64,000 nt of DNA from Terriglobia bacterium (GCA_021325235.1 JAJPHN010000025.1:496001-560000); one strand, 5' to 3'; positions 1 through 9,441 are shown, counted from the first letter of the stretch. A program made the numbers and translations. Notes: generated from the letters alone by a model not told the origin.

Positions 1-286
1 GAGGGCAATCTGCTGACCGCTCCTTACAGTCGCGGCTCTGCAAGCAGCTCGCAATATTGGAAGCGCTAACTGAGCCGCGCGCGTAGCAAGCGGTTTTCCG
101 GATTCCGCAGCGAACACTAGCTAGACGCGGCTTAAGAGTTGGTAAGACAGCACCAAAACCATCAAAGTCAAAAAGAATTGATTCAGAACTCGCATGATGA
201 CTAGCTGAGGCGAATTCCCATTGAATCAAAAAAATGTCTCGGGACACGAGGGATTAGGGAGTTTTCAGGTAACAGAACTCCACGGT

Positions 287-2770
287 TTACTCGTTGCGCA
301 GCGCCACCGCCGGATTCACGGCCGCCGCCCGGATGGCCGGAATCAAACACGCCAGAACCGTAACCGAAACGATGCCGGCAGCGGCCGCGGCGATTGAAAC
401 CGGGTCGTTCGGCGTCAGGCCATACAGCATGGAGCGCAGAACCCGGGTCGCCGCAAGTGTAAGCGGAAGCCCGATCAGCACTCCAAGCGCGCACAGCTTT
501 AGACCCTCGCTCAGGATCATTCGGAGAATGCGGCGGCGCTCCGCCCCAAGCGCCATCCGGATTCCGAGTTCTGATGTCCGGCGCCCCACGTTGTACGCCG
601 TGGTTCCATATAAGCCGGTCGCGACGAGCACCCCGGCGAGCAATCCGAAAAACATCGCCAGCCGCGCTATCAAACGTTCATCCTCTATACCTTTGTCGAA
701 CTGTTCCATCTGCGTCATCGGTTGCAGCGGAGCCAGATCGGGCGAGAAGCCGAGCAGGATTTGCTGGATGTGCGGCAGCAGGACTTTCGGATTGCCGCGT
801 ACGCGCAGCTCAAAGTGCATCGCGCTCAGGTCGCCCACCTGCTCATAAGGGAACCAGGCCATCGGTATCGGCTTCTCGGTAACGCCGCGATACTTGCTGT
901 CGGCGGCCACGCCGACGATGGTGTACGAAAACCGATCGGTAAACGAGGTCGTGTGACCCAGCGGCGAGCGGCCTTTAAAATAACGGTCTGCAAATGTCTT
1001 ATTCACCACCGCCACTTTCGCGCTTTGGGCTGTATCGCTGTCGTTAAAGTCTCGCCCGAAAAGAATGCTGATGCCGAGAGTTCGAAAATAATCCGGGCCG
1101 ACGTTATTCCAGCGCAGCGGAGACTGCTCGAAATCTCCCAGATTTTTGTTATCGACAATGGCGGTGGTATTATTCGCCCAGCCCGAGCCGACGCGATTAC
1201 CCATCAGCGTCGCCGAGTCCACCCCCGGCAGCGATCGCAGCTGCACGAGCAGGGCACGGTAAAACGCGCGTGTCTTGTCTTCGGACTTTGCTTCCACATG
1301 CGGGCTTACGCCGAAAACCAGCAGACCTCCCGGACGGATGCCGAGATTCACATGCTCCAGATTGTTGAGCGTGCGAACCAGCAGCGCCGTGCCCGCCAGC
1401 AGCACCAGGCAGAGGGCGACTTGCAGCACGGTCGTGATACGCCCCAGCCGTGATTTGCCCTTATCGCGAAATGCGGTCGCGCCAGACGTCTTCAGGACCG
1501 CTCCAACGGGTACGCGCGCGACTCGCAGCAGAGGGAGAAAGCCGAACGCGAGCGCGGCAAGAATCGCGAGGGCCAGCGTGAATCCGAGCACGCGCCGGTC
1601 CGGCGTAAGGCTCGCCTCGATACCGGCCCAATTTGCGAGTGCCCGTGTGGCGGATAGGGCGAAGATCCACGCCAGCAAGGCGCCTGCAAAAACGAGCAGA
1701 GCGCTCTCGGCCAGCAACTGCCGGAACAGCCTTGCCCGGCTTCCACCGAGTGCCACCCGAATGGCAAATTCGCGTGCTCGCGCCATATTGCGCGCGGCGA
1801 GCAGCATCGACACGTTACCGCACGCGATGATCAGAATCGCCGCCACCATCGCAAACAGAATGGTGAGCGGTTTCTGGTAGCCCTCGCGATAACCGGCGAG
1901 CCCGCGCGCTGCAACGAGTTGCAGGGTGGGCGGTTTCTCGCCTTTCTGCGGCTTGCCGCCGAGATGCGCATACGCGGCATGCAGGAAGGTTGATGCGGCG
2001 GCAGCCTGCGCCTGTTGTTGCGTGAGACCGGGCGCGGCGCGCCCCGCGAGCAGAATGCACCACCAGTTCGGCGCCGCGTAGTAGTTATCGCCCTGTACAC
2101 CCCAGGCATTGAAGTCGGGGCGATTCTGCAGCGGAATCCAGAGGTCATCCGCATCGCCTCCCAATCCGATGAAGCGGGGGCCTCCAACGCCGACGATAGT
2201 AAACGGCACGCCTTTGATAAACAGCTGCTGACCGACCACGCTGCAATCGTGCGCGAAGCTCCGGTTCCAGTACCCGTAACTTAGAACCGCCACCTGTGTA
2301 TGCTCGCGTTCGTCCCTTGGAGTCAGCAGCCGCCCGCACTCGGCAGAAACACCAAGCCCAGTAAAGTAATTGCCGCTGACCATCTCGCCCGCAACCTCTT
2401 CGAACCGGTTGCCGGAACGCACCGCGATCTTGTTGAAGCCCATCGGCACGTAGGCAATGACATCCGAAAAGGCGTGCTTGTCCTTCCGCAGCTGCTCGAA
2501 GACATATTCGCTGAACGAGGTATTGTTATCACCAGTGTTGCCGGCACCGTTCGGCTGTCCCGGTTCCGTATGCAGCAGGAACACGTTCTGTGGATCGCGT
2601 ACCGGGAGCGTTCGCAGCACCACGGCATTGATGACGCTGAAAATGGCCGCATTCGCGCCGATCCCCAGCGCGAGTGTCAGCACAACGACCAGCGCAAATA
2701 GGGGATTCGCTCCAAGCGAACGCAGCGCCAGCTTCAGATCTTTCGAGAAATCGGCAAACCACTCGCTCAT
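287..2770 (-). CDS. ADOP-type FtsX/MacB-like permease
   Basis: An 827-residue inner-membrane protein with the tandem layout of acidobacterial duplicated orphan permeases. There is a first transmembrane segment near residues 23-50 (LALGIGANAAIFS), a periplasmic MacB-PCD-like domain to about 280, a three-helix FtsX block at about 300-420, then a second periplasmic domain and a second FtsX block from about 705 to the C-terminus (LGIRMALGAERRRILRMI; ending PAVALRNE). No cognate ATPase lies nearby, which is normal for this family. It lacks the N-terminal cytoplasmic extension seen in the copy ending at 34367. It follows the flavin-binding gene by 32 bases on the same strand, so it may be the last gene of that run. 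An AAGGA lies close to the ATG. Function is uncertain: export or envelope mechanotransmission. The family assignment is secure. Confidence 0.9.
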   Translation of the reverse strand: MSEWFADFSKDLKLALRSLGANPLFALVVVLTLALGIGANAAIFSVINAVVLRTLPVRDPQNVFLLHTEPGQPNGAGNTGDNNTSFSEYVFEQLRKDKHAFSDVIAYVPMGFNKIAVRSGNRFEEVAGEMVSGNYFTGLGVSAECGRLLTPRDEREHTQVAVLSYGYWNRSFAHDCSVVGQQLFIKGVPFTIVGVGGPRFIGLGGDADDLWIPLQNRPDFNAWGVQGDNYYAAPNWWCILLAGRAAPGLTQQQAQAAAASTFLHAAYAHLGGKPQKGEKPPTLQLVAARGLAGYREGYQKPLTILFAMVAAILIIACGNVSMLLAARNMARAREFAIRVALGGSRARLFRQLLAESALLVFAGALLAWIFALSATRALANWAGIEASLTPDRRVLGFTLALAILAALAFGFLPLLRVARVPVGAVLKTSGATAFRDKGKSRLGRITTVLQVALCLVLLAGTALLVRTLNNLEHVNLGIRPGGLLVFGVSPHVEAKSEDKTRAFYRALLVQLRSLPGVDSATLMGNRVGSGWANNTTAIVDNKNLGDFEQSPLRWNNVGPDYFRTLGISILFGRDFNDSDTAQSAKVAVVNKTFADRYFKGRSPLGHTTSFTDRFSYTIVGVAADSKYRGVTEKPIPMAWFPYEQVGDLSAMHFELRVRGNPKVLLPHIQQILLGFSPDLAPLQPMTQMEQFDKGIEDERLIARLAMFFGLLAGVLVATGLYGTTAYNVGRRTSELGIRMALGAERRRILRMILSEGLKLCALGVLIGLPLTLAATRVLRSMLYGLTPNDPVSIAAAAAGIVSVTVLACLIPAIRAAAVNPAVALRNE

Positions 2771-2802
2771 ATCCTTCTATATACGACCGAGCGAACCGAA
2801 AG

Positions 2803-3300
2803 TTACAGGTTTCGAGATAACATTTCGGCAGTGAACTGCCGTATTATGGGCGGGTTTTCATCGAAGTCGCTGTAGCGGATCCATCGAGGTCTCACGACGA
2901 AGTACGCAATCCCCGGCCAACTCAGGTGCGCGCGACACTCGGGCCACGTATCGAAGTATATCTGCTGATAACGCGGCAGTTCCTCTGCGGCGATCTCACT
3001 GGCTCGCCCCTCGTATTGAATTGTTTGTTCTCCCGTCCACCTGATGACGAAAGAACAGGCAGGCCGCTCGATAAGGTTCCGATATTTTCGAGAGCTCTTC
3101 ACGGTATCGAAGATAATCTCGAAGTCTTCAGTGATGGCGATCCCCATCAAGGCCGTTTGCGGAACGTTGGAATCTCCGAGCGTACTAAGAACGCCCAGTT
3201 TGCACTTTGAGAAAAACCGGTAGAGTTCTTCTGTCTCAGTCATCGGAGCTGTTGTACTCCGAAGCGCAACTTCTACTTCTTCTCGCGAAGAGCCGTTCAT
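2803..3300 (-). CDS. Pyridoxamine 5'-phosphate oxidase-like FMN-binding protein
   Basis: A 165-residue split-barrel protein of the PNPOx-like family. An N-terminal helix is followed by strands (CKLGVLSTLGDSNVPQTALMG), a typical FMN-phosphate contact region (FDTVKSSRKYRNL) and a C-terminal PRWIRYSDF segment. Such proteins bind FMN, haem or F420 and act as small reductases or oxidases; the substrate cannot be read from sequence. The chosen ATG overlaps the stop of the upstream epimerase gene as ATGA, which supports translational coupling. An internal ATG at 3243 would remove a poorly conserved 19-residue leader and is a possible alternative. It is not PdxH proper: it is short and lacks the usual PdxH C-terminal signature. 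Confidence 0.8.
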   Translation of the reverse strand: MNGSSREEVEVALRSTTAPMTETEELYRFFSKCKLGVLSTLGDSNVPQTALMGIAITEDFEIIFDTVKSSRKYRNLIERPACSFVIRWTGEQTIQYEGRASEIAAEELPRYQQIYFDTWPECRAHLSWPGIAYFVVRPRWIRYSDFDENPPIIRQFTAEMLSRNL

Positions 3301-4403
3301 GCCGAACGCGGTTCGCCCGGGCGGGCGGCATACCGGCTCAACAGCTCGTTCTCAAAGGTGAAATCCGGCTTCGGGTAGTTGCGCTTGGTCAGATAGTGGC
3401 GGTAGGTCGCGCGCAGCCCTTCTTCGAAATCGGTGGGCTTGAACGCCAGCATGCGCTGGGCCTTGGTGATGATTTCGGTAATGGCCGGGATATCGAAATA
3501 TTCGCCGAAATAGAGCTTGTCGACGCCGAATACCTTCCCTCCGGCGCGATGAATGAAATCGCGCGGAATCACCACCAGCTCCGGCTCTTTCACGCCTGCC
3601 GCCCGCGCCAGATCGAGCAGCAATTCATGCTGCGTAATGGGCCGCGTGTTGGCGGTATTGAAGGCGTGGCCGACGGTGTTGCGGCTTTCGATCACGCGCG
3701 CAGCCAGATCCACCAGATCGTGCACATAGATGAACTGCATCAGCCGGTGTCCTTCACTCGGCAAAATGAGCGGGCGCCCCGCGCGCAGACGATCCCAGAA
3801 GAACGCCTCACGATAAAACGGATCGCCCGGTCCGTATACAAAAGGCGGACGCAGCGTCACAATCGGAAAACCGGTTCGCTGATGCAGCCGGAAGAGCGCG
3901 CGTTCGCTCATCGCCTTGTTGCGGCAATACGGATCCGGATGATCGTCCGGTGCAAGCGCATCGCCTTCGTGATGATTCAACCCGTCGCCATAGGCCGCCA
4001 CGCTCGACATGAAAACGTAGCGCGCCACCTTGCCGTCGAAAATCTGCGCCGTGGCTTCTACTTGCGCCCCCGTGGTTCCGCGCTCCCAGTCGTAGGCGAA
4101 ATCGTAGACCGCATCGAAACGCGTTGCGCCGACCGCTTTTCGGATGCTGGCTGCATCGTTACGGTCGGCGCAGAGGTTGTGGACGCGTTTGGAGAAAGGA
4201 TGCCGGTGCTTGCGGTGCAGAATATACACGTCGTGCCCGGCGGCGGCGAGCTTCTCGACCAGTAGCTTCCCGATGAACTGTGTTCCGCCGATCACCAGAA
4301 TCCGCTTCGCTTCCAGGCCGGGTGATTCGGTCGCGATCCGCCGGGTAGCAACGGGGGTTCGGTCGGGAAAGGTTCTGCTTGTCGAAGTCGCCCGCGTAGG
4401 CAT
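3297..4403 (-). CDS. NAD-dependent epimerase/dehydratase (extended SDR)
   Basis: A 368-residue extended short-chain dehydrogenase. The dinucleotide-binding loop is GGTQFIG at residues 39-45. The catalytic Ser lies in FMSSVAAYG and the YxxxK pair in YCRNK. A substrate-domain motif RPPFVYGPGD follows, then a DLV-A-V segment, as in sugar-nucleotide epimerases and reductases. The first 30 residues are Arg/Thr-rich and unlike the family, so translation may start further in. No better ATG exists, so the outermost ATG is kept. It lies 37 bases after the inositol-phosphate synthase and overlaps the next gene by ATGA, so the three are probably co-transcribed. Substrate unknown; a role near cyclitol or sugar-nucleotide metabolism is only inferred from the neighbour. 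Confidence 0.85.
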   Translation of the reverse strand: MPTRATSTSRTFPDRTPVATRRIATESPGLEAKRILVIGGTQFIGKLLVEKLAAAGHDVYILHRKHRHPFSKRVHNLCADRNDAASIRKAVGATRFDAVYDFAYDWERGTTGAQVEATAQIFDGKVARYVFMSSVAAYGDGLNHHEGDALAPDDHPDPYCRNKAMSERALFRLHQRTGFPIVTLRPPFVYGPGDPFYREAFFWDRLRAGRPLILPSEGHRLMQFIYVHDLVDLAARVIESRNTVGHAFNTANTRPITQHELLLDLARAAGVKEPELVVIPRDFIHRAGGKVFGVDKLYFGEYFDIPAITEIITKAQRMLAFKPTDFEEGLRATYRHYLTKRNYPKPDFTFENELLSRYAARPGEPRSA

Positions 4404-4440
4404 TGGTGTTACCTACTTCTTTAGACGGCCCTCAAGCAAC

Positions 4441-5754
4441 TTAGTCGTAATATTCGAGGCCCAGATGCGTGATCAGATCTTCGCCCTTCATCCATCGGAG
4501 CGTGTTCTTCAGCTTCATCAGCTGGATGAAAATATCGTGCTCCGGGTACAGACCGGGCGCCGTCATAGGGCCTTTGAAGTAGAACGAGAGCCACTCCTGT
4601 ATGCCTTTCATTCCGGCACGCTGCGCGAGGTCAAGAAAGAGCACCAGATCCAGCACCAACGGCGCGGCCAGAATCGAATCCCTGCAAAGGAAATCGATCT
4701 TAATTTGCATAGGATAGCCGAGCCAGCCGAAAATGTCGATATTGTCCCAGCCTTCTTTGGCATCTCCGCGGGGCGGATAGTAGTTGATTCGTACTGCATG
4801 GTACAGGTCTTTGTATAGCTCGGGATAGAGCTCCGGCTGAAGAATCTGCTGCAGTACTGAGAGTTTGGTCTCTTCTTTGGTTTTGAACGAGCCCGGGTCT
4901 TCGAGCACCTCGCCGTCGCGATTGCCGAGAATGTTGGTCGAGAACCAGCCCTGCACACCCAGCATGCGCGCCTTGAAGCCCGGCGCGAGCAGCGTCTTCA
5001 TGTAGGTCTGCCCGGTTTTGAAATCTTTTCCGCAGATGGCCACTTCGTTGCGCCGCGCGAGCTCGAGCATGGCCGGTATATCGGTCGTCAGGTTTGGCGC
5101 GCCATTGGCAAACGGCACTCGCAGCTTCAGCGCCGCGTAGGCGTAGATCTGGCTCGGCGAAATTTCGGGATCGCTGCGCCGCAATCCCTCTTCAAACGCT
5201 TCCACGCTTTGATGCACTGCAGCCGACTTATGGAACACCTCCGTCGATCCGCACCAGATCATCACGAGCCGGTTGCAGCCGTTTTTCTGCGCGAAGTCGC
5301 GGATGTCCTGCATCACGGCTTCGGCCAGCTCCATCTTGTTCGAACCCTGCTTCACATTGGGCCCGTCGATTTTGCGCACGTAGTCGTGATCGAAGACGGC
5401 TTTCATCGGCCGGATTGCCGACAGCGGCTCTTTGAGCTGGTCGAGAAGCGTTTGCTCGAGCACTTTGGCGCGCGTGGCCGCCTCATACGCGTTGTCTTCG
5501 TAAATGTCCCAGCCGCCGAAGGCCAGACACTCAAGCGAAGTGAGCGGGACGAACTCTTTGATCTTCGGCGTTCTGCCTTCGGTGCGCTTGCCGAGCCGGA
5601 TGGTTCCAAGCTGCGTCAGCGAACCGATCGGCGCGCCCAATCCGCGCTTCACCGCCTCCACACCCGCGATAAACGTGGATGTAACCGCACCCATTCCCGG
5701 TATCAGAATGCCGAGCTTACCGTGCGCCGGCGCAATACTCACTTCTTTTGCCAA
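4441..5754 (-). CDS. Inositol-3-phosphate synthase (INO1-like)
   Basis: Myo-inositol-1-phosphate synthase family (437 residues): NAD-dependent isomerisation of glucose 6-phosphate to inositol phosphate in the cytosol. The N-terminal Rossmann motif is GILIPGMGAV. The family core is visible in GKDFKTGQTYMKTLLAP, GWFSTNILGNRDG and the lysine-bearing KIDFLCRDSILAAPLVLDL. I place the start at a TTG preceded by AGGAG eight bases upstream; the longer frame adds 14 residues without family similarity. It is the first gene of a minus-strand run with the epimerase. Inositol phosphate may feed phosphatidylinositol or other inositol conjugates; no downstream enzyme of such a pathway is present here. Confidence 0.93.
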   Translation of the reverse strand: MAKEVSIAPAHGKLGILIPGMGAVTSTFIAGVEAVKRGLGAPIGSLTQLGTIRLGKRTEGRTPKIKEFVPLTSLECLAFGGWDIYEDNAYEAATRAKVLEQTLLDQLKEPLSAIRPMKAVFDHDYVRKIDGPNVKQGSNKMELAEAVMQDIRDFAQKNGCNRLVMIWCGSTEVFHKSAAVHQSVEAFEEGLRRSDPEISPSQIYAYAALKLRVPFANGAPNLTTDIPAMLELARRNEVAICGKDFKTGQTYMKTLLAPGFKARMLGVQGWFSTNILGNRDGEVLEDPGSFKTKEETKLSVLQQILQPELYPELYKDLYHAVRINYYPPRGDAKEGWDNIDIFGWLGYPMQIKIDFLCRDSILAAPLVLDLVLFLDLAQRAGMKGIQEWLSFYFKGPMTAPGLYPEHDIFIQLMKLKNTLRWMKGEDLITHLGLEYYD

Positions 5755-5849
5755 GTAACCAACTCCTATGAATCGACTATGCTGCGCGCGGCTCAAAACG
5801 TGACCTTCCGTGAGCGCTGTTGCGTGTCAGGGGCGCGCAGTCCTTGGGC

Positions 5850-5855
5850 TATACT
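5850..5855 (+). promoter_or_regulatory. Putative -10 element (TATACT) of the LytTR regulator
   Basis: TATACT lies in the short gap between the divergent inositol-phosphate synthase and response-regulator genes. No convincing -35 is seen at 17 bases. If used, transcription would begin within a few bases of the ATG at 5864, making that ATG leaderless and giving the GTG at 5900 a short leader carrying AAGG. Read from sequence only. Confidence 0.4.
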
Positions 5856-5899
5856 AACATTCGATGTCACAGGGCAGTACGGGGCAGCAAGGTACCGCT

Positions 5900-6652
5900 G
5901 TGATCTCAACCCTCATTGCAGACGACGAACAACTGGCGCGCGACGAGCTTGTCTTTCTGCTGAAAGACTTCCCCGAAATCGAAGTTGTCGCCACCGCTGC
6001 CAATGGTCTGGAAGCTTTCGAACTCATTCAGGAACTCGAGCCCGAACTGGTCTTTCTCGATGTGCAGATGCCCGGCCTCGACGGATTGGGCGTGATCGCA
6101 AAACTGCGCAGTGCCGGTGCACCGCTGCCGCATTTTGTGCTGACCACTGCCTATGATCAGTACGCAGTAGATGCCTTTCGCCTGGAAGCCCTCGATTACC
6201 TGCTCAAACCGGTCGAGAAAGAACGGCTGGCGGAATCGGTCGGTCGCGCGCGCCGTTTCATCGAAGAAAAACAGGCGCAGGAGAAGCCGCTCGAAGCTGC
6301 TCCGCGTTCCGTTGTGCGCAGCAAGCTGCTGGTAAAGACGAATAATCGCAATCTGATCGTCGACGCACAGGATCTGGTATACGCGACGATCGAGGACGGC
6401 ATGATCACGGTCGCGACGGCGCAGTTCGAAGGCCAGTCCAATTACCGGACCATCGAGGAGCTGCAGTCGAATCTCGATCCCGAGCTCTTTTGGCGTGTGC
6501 ACCGCTCGTTTCTGGTGAACATCAACAAGATTCGTGAAGTGATCCCGTGGTTCAAATCGAGCTTTCAGCTCAAGATGAACGACCGCAAGCAGACCGAAAT
6601 TCCCGTGAGCCGCATTCAGACCCGGCGTTTGCGCACACTGCTGAAGATCTGA
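5900..6652 (+). CDS. LytTR-family response regulator
   Basis: A 250-residue two-component regulator. The receiver domain (residues 1-115) has the acidic DDE at the N-terminus, phospho-acceptor Asp54 in VFLDVQMPG, a Thr-Thr switch in FVLTTAYDQ and Lys103 in LLKP. The LytTR DNA-binding domain (about 140-250) carries RTIEEL, FWRVHRSFLVNINKI and the closing PVSR. I prefer the GTG at 5900, with AAGG seven bases upstream; starting there gives the usual short N-terminus before the first strand. The in-frame ATG at 5864 is the alternative (262 residues). No sensor kinase is adjacent, so it is an orphan here. LytTR regulators usually bind direct repeats at promoters; its targets cannot be told. Confidence 0.92.
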   Translation: MISTLIADDEQLARDELVFLLKDFPEIEVVATAANGLEAFELIQELEPELVFLDVQMPGLDGLGVIAKLRSAGAPLPHFVLTTAYDQYAVDAFRLEALDYLLKPVEKERLAESVGRARRFIEEKQAQEKPLEAAPRSVVRSKLLVKTNNRNLIVDAQDLVYATIEDGMITVATAQFEGQSNYRTIEELQSNLDPELFWRVHRSFLVNINKIREVIPWFKSSFQLKMNDRKQTEIPVSRIQTRRLRTLLKI

Positions 6653-6684
6653 TTTTTGCGTCTGATTCCCATTATCCTGAGGCT

Positions 6685-6924
6685 ATGACCATCACTCTCA
6701 CTCCGCATGCGCAGGAGTTGCTCGAGCAGCAACTTGCAAATGGCGGTTCGCCCGAACAGGTCATCGAACGTGCATTGGAAAGCCTATCGAAAGCCGAGCC
6801 ACCTGCCGGCCGCAAAAAGAAGACTCCCGAAGAAGCGGTGGCGGACATTCGCGAATTACGTAAAGGCCTGACGCTTGGAGGTTTGAAGATAAAGGATCTG
6901 ATCAACGAAGGTCGCAAGTACTGA
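6685..6924 (+). CDS. vapB: VapB-like antitoxin
   Basis: A 79-residue protein opening MTITLTPHAQELLEQQL and ending in a basic/charged tail (ADIRELRKGLTLGGLKIKDLI). This is the layout of antitoxins paired with PIN toxins: an N-terminal DNA-binding segment and a C-terminal toxin-neutralising part. Its TGA overlaps the ATG of the PIN-domain gene by one base (TGATG), the normal toxin-antitoxin coupling. It starts 32 bases after the LytTR regulator. A longer upstream frame overlaps that regulator and is not coding-like. In functional pairs the antitoxin represses its own promoter; no operator was identified here. Confidence 0.75.
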   Translation: MTITLTPHAQELLEQQLANGGSPEQVIERALESLSKAEPPAGRKKKTPEEAVADIRELRKGLTLGGLKIKDLINEGRKY

Positions 6925-7339
6925 TGGCGGGATTCATTGCGGATGCTTCTGCGGCGCTGCCCTGGTGCTTCGCCGAAGAAGCTACTCCCTGGACCGAGGC
7001 TTTACTGGAACGGCTGCAGGCCGGAGAACCGATGGTAGTGCCAGCTCACTGGCCTGTGGAGATTATGAACGGCCTTACCATGGCCCTTCGCAGAAATGGA
7101 ATCGACTCTGACCGCCTGGAGCGCTTCACAGAGGATCTTTTATCGGTCAGCATCAGCATCGAGCCGCCACACATCCCCGAAATTGGAGCCGAATACTTCA
7201 GGCAGCTCGCAGACATCGTCTCACTACCTACGATGCAGCCTACCTGGAACTTGCCCAGCGCACCGGGCTTCCGCTTGCCACCCTCGATCAGGACTTACAC
7301 AAAGCGGCCCGAGCAGAGCAGATTTCTCTACTTGCCTAA
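6924..7339 (+). pseudogene. vapC: VapC-like PIN-domain ribonuclease, frameshifted
   Basis: The first part reads as a PIN-domain toxin (FIADASAALPWCF with the first catalytic Asp; WPVEIMNGL with the conserved Glu). Around 7180-7200 the frame is lost. The missing C-terminal half continues in the -1 register: RRHRLTTYDAAYLELAQRTG, then LPLATLDQDLHKAA, ending at TAA 7337-7339. That segment holds the third and fourth PIN acidic residues (YDAAY, TLDQDL). One missing base explains the break. The unshifted frame runs on to 7508 with non-PIN sequence antisense to the TPR gene. Either the toxin is inactivated, leaving an orphan antitoxin, or the base is a sequence error. The restored 3' end overlaps the convergent TPR gene's stop by four bases. 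Confidence 0.8.
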
Positions 7340-9441
7340 TTCACCCGAGCCGGACCCTGCTCTTTGGCCAGCCGCACGCGCGCATTATCCAGCTTCTTCT
7401 GCACCTTCGCGAGTTCGTCCGGCTCCGCATCGGCCGCTCCGCCGTTATTCAACTCTTCGAGCGACGACTGCCATTGCGCAATCGCCTGCCGCGTCTTGCC
7501 CTGCTTGAAATAGACATCTCCCAGATGATCGTGAATCGTCGGATCCTTCGACATCAGTTGAATCGAACGCGATAGCTGCTGTTCGGCGTCGTCCAGCTTG
7601 TTCATGCGGTAGTAGACCCAACCGAGGCTATCGAGAAACGCATAGTTATTCGGATCGAGATCCACTGCCTTCCGAATCAGCTGCTGCGCTTCGTCCAGCC
7701 GCACATTGCGATCGGCCAGCATGTAGCCCAGATAATTCAGCGCCGAAGCGTTGTTCGGATCCTGCTCGATCACTTGCCGGAAAATGCGCTCTGCCTGTTC
7801 ATACTTTTTCTGCCGTTCGTACATCTCGCCGCGTACGAAGAGCACGTTCACTTTGTCTTCTTTGCTGGTCGAAAGCTTGTCGGCCTGGTCGATGGCCTTC
7901 TCCATCTCGGACCAGTTCTTGCCCTTTTGATACGTGTCCGCGATATACAGCCAGATGTCACGGTCGTTCTTGCCGCCCAGCAGCTTCTTAAACTCCGCTA
8001 CCGCCGGATCGACCTTGCCTTCGTCGGCGAGCAATTGGGCCCGCACCTGAATCAGTGTCTGGTCTTTCGGCCATTTTTTGTCGGCTGCTTCGCTTGCTTC
8101 CTGCGCCTTCGGGTATTGGTGCGCCAGGCGATAGGTCTCGACCACCTCTGCTTCCGCTCGTGGCGCGAGATCGGGATCAAGCGTTTCAATCTGCCGGTAC
8201 GCCGCAACCGCCTGCTCCGTCTGATCCGCTTTGCGATACAGTCCGCCCAACTGGTCGAGGATTTCGACTCGTGCCGCCTTGTGCTGCGGGTCGTAGCTGT
8301 TGCTCGCCGTTTTATCGAGCAGCGCCTTCAGCTCCGCGATTGCATCCGTCGTCTTACCTTCGTCCGACAGCAGATTCGCATCCGCGAAAAGCACTTCCGG
8401 ATTGTCGCCGTCGAGCTCCTTGGCTTTGTTGATCATCTTCCGCGCATCCGCCACCTTCTTCTGCTCGCGATAAATCTGAGCCGAACGCAGATAAGGTGTC
8501 GAGTCCTGCGGATTTGCTTGCATCAACTCCGCGTATGTCTTCAGTGCATCGTCGTACCGGCCGGCCAGCGCCAGATCCTGCGCCATCGCCTGCTTCAGCT
8601 CCACCCGGTTCGGATCCATGTCGACTGCCTTCTTGTAGGCGTCGGCTGCCAGCGCATACTCGTGCATGGATTCGTAATCGTTCGCCAGAATCACCAGCGA
8701 ACGCGGAGAAGGATTCTTCTGCGCCAGCTTTTCGAGCAGTCCGGAGGCGGTCTTCGGATCGCCGCGATCGGAGTACACGCTCGCCAGTCCCACCACCGCA
8801 TCTTCGTCGTCCGGCTCAGCCGCCAGCGCCTGCTTGAAAGCCGCTTCGGCGGAAACCGAATCGTCGACCACACGATCCAGCCGGCCCAGCATCACCAGGC
8901 TCTCCACATCCTTCGGATCTTTCTGCGTGATGTACTTGTACTGCTCGATCGCTTTGCGCGCCATGTTTTCGTCGACGCGATTGCTCTGCGAATCGCCGAT
9001 CTGCTGCGTATAAATATGTGCCAGCACCTTGCGCGCGTTCAGATCGTCGGGATTGTTCTTGATTGCGGTCTGCGCTTCTTCTACCGCATCGCGCAGGCGG
9101 CCCGAAATGCGGTACAGCTCGGCGATATCATCCACCAGAAAGCCCGCGCTCGGGTCTTCCTTCATCGCCTGCCGGAAATTCTCAATCGCCTTGTCGACGT
9201 ATTCGCTGCGGCCGCCCGAATTCGCCGCCAGGTCTTCATATAAATGACCGATTGCGAAATGGTAATAAGCGGAGGCCTTGAGCGAGCTCGCCTGCTTGGT
9301 CGAAGGCGGCAGTTTCTGCGCGTTATCGACGGTTGGGCTCGCATTCTGCGACGCTGCCATCGCCACCAAAGGCACGGCTACAAGCCCGGACAAAAGAAAC
9401 AGAGAAGTACGGCTGAGAAAATGAGTTTTGGGGTGGGGCAT
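7336..9441 (-). CDS. Exported TPR-repeat protein
   Basis: A 701-residue protein with a cleavable-looking signal peptide (basic start, then FLLSGLVAVPLVAMAAS near residues 14-31). A continuous array of tetratricopeptide repeats runs from about residue 55 to 680. Typical repeat signatures include ALAAEPDDEDAVVGLASVYS, AYKKAVDMDPNRVELKQAMA and AVDLDPNNYAFLDSLGWVYY. No enzymatic domain is visible. TPR solenoids of this kind usually scaffold protein complexes in the periplasm or at the outer membrane. The gene is monocistronic, divergent from miaA with 118 bases between. Partner and role unknown. Confidence 0.88.
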   Translation of the reverse strand: MPHPKTHFLSRTSLFLLSGLVAVPLVAMAASQNASPTVDNAQKLPPSTKQASSLKASAYYHFAIGHLYEDLAANSGGRSEYVDKAIENFRQAMKEDPSAGFLVDDIAELYRISGRLRDAVEEAQTAIKNNPDDLNARKVLAHIYTQQIGDSQSNRVDENMARKAIEQYKYITQKDPKDVESLVMLGRLDRVVDDSVSAEAAFKQALAAEPDDEDAVVGLASVYSDRGDPKTASGLLEKLAQKNPSPRSLVILANDYESMHEYALAADAYKKAVDMDPNRVELKQAMAQDLALAGRYDDALKTYAELMQANPQDSTPYLRSAQIYREQKKVADARKMINKAKELDGDNPEVLFADANLLSDEGKTTDAIAELKALLDKTASNSYDPQHKAARVEILDQLGGLYRKADQTEQAVAAYRQIETLDPDLAPRAEAEVVETYRLAHQYPKAQEASEAADKKWPKDQTLIQVRAQLLADEGKVDPAVAEFKKLLGGKNDRDIWLYIADTYQKGKNWSEMEKAIDQADKLSTSKEDKVNVLFVRGEMYERQKKYEQAERIFRQVIEQDPNNASALNYLGYMLADRNVRLDEAQQLIRKAVDLDPNNYAFLDSLGWVYYRMNKLDDAEQQLSRSIQLMSKDPTIHDHLGDVYFKQGKTRQAIAQWQSSLEELNNGGAADAEPDELAKVQKKLDNARVRLAKEQGPARVN

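Noticed and set aside
1-69. A 22-codon plus-strand reading ending in TAA that could be the C-terminus of a protein cut by the window edge.
   Set aside because: Other frames are also open here, and no recognised C-terminal signature is present. The stretch 1-286 is left unannotated.
2300-2701. Plus-strand frames opposite the first ADOP permease.
   Set aside because: They are antisense to a well-defined FtsX-family gene.
7774-9243. A 489-codon plus-strand open frame opposite the TPR gene.
   Set aside because: The translation is Arg/Leu/His-rich with no family features, and it lies wholly antisense to a clear TPR array. It is a GC-rich shadow frame.
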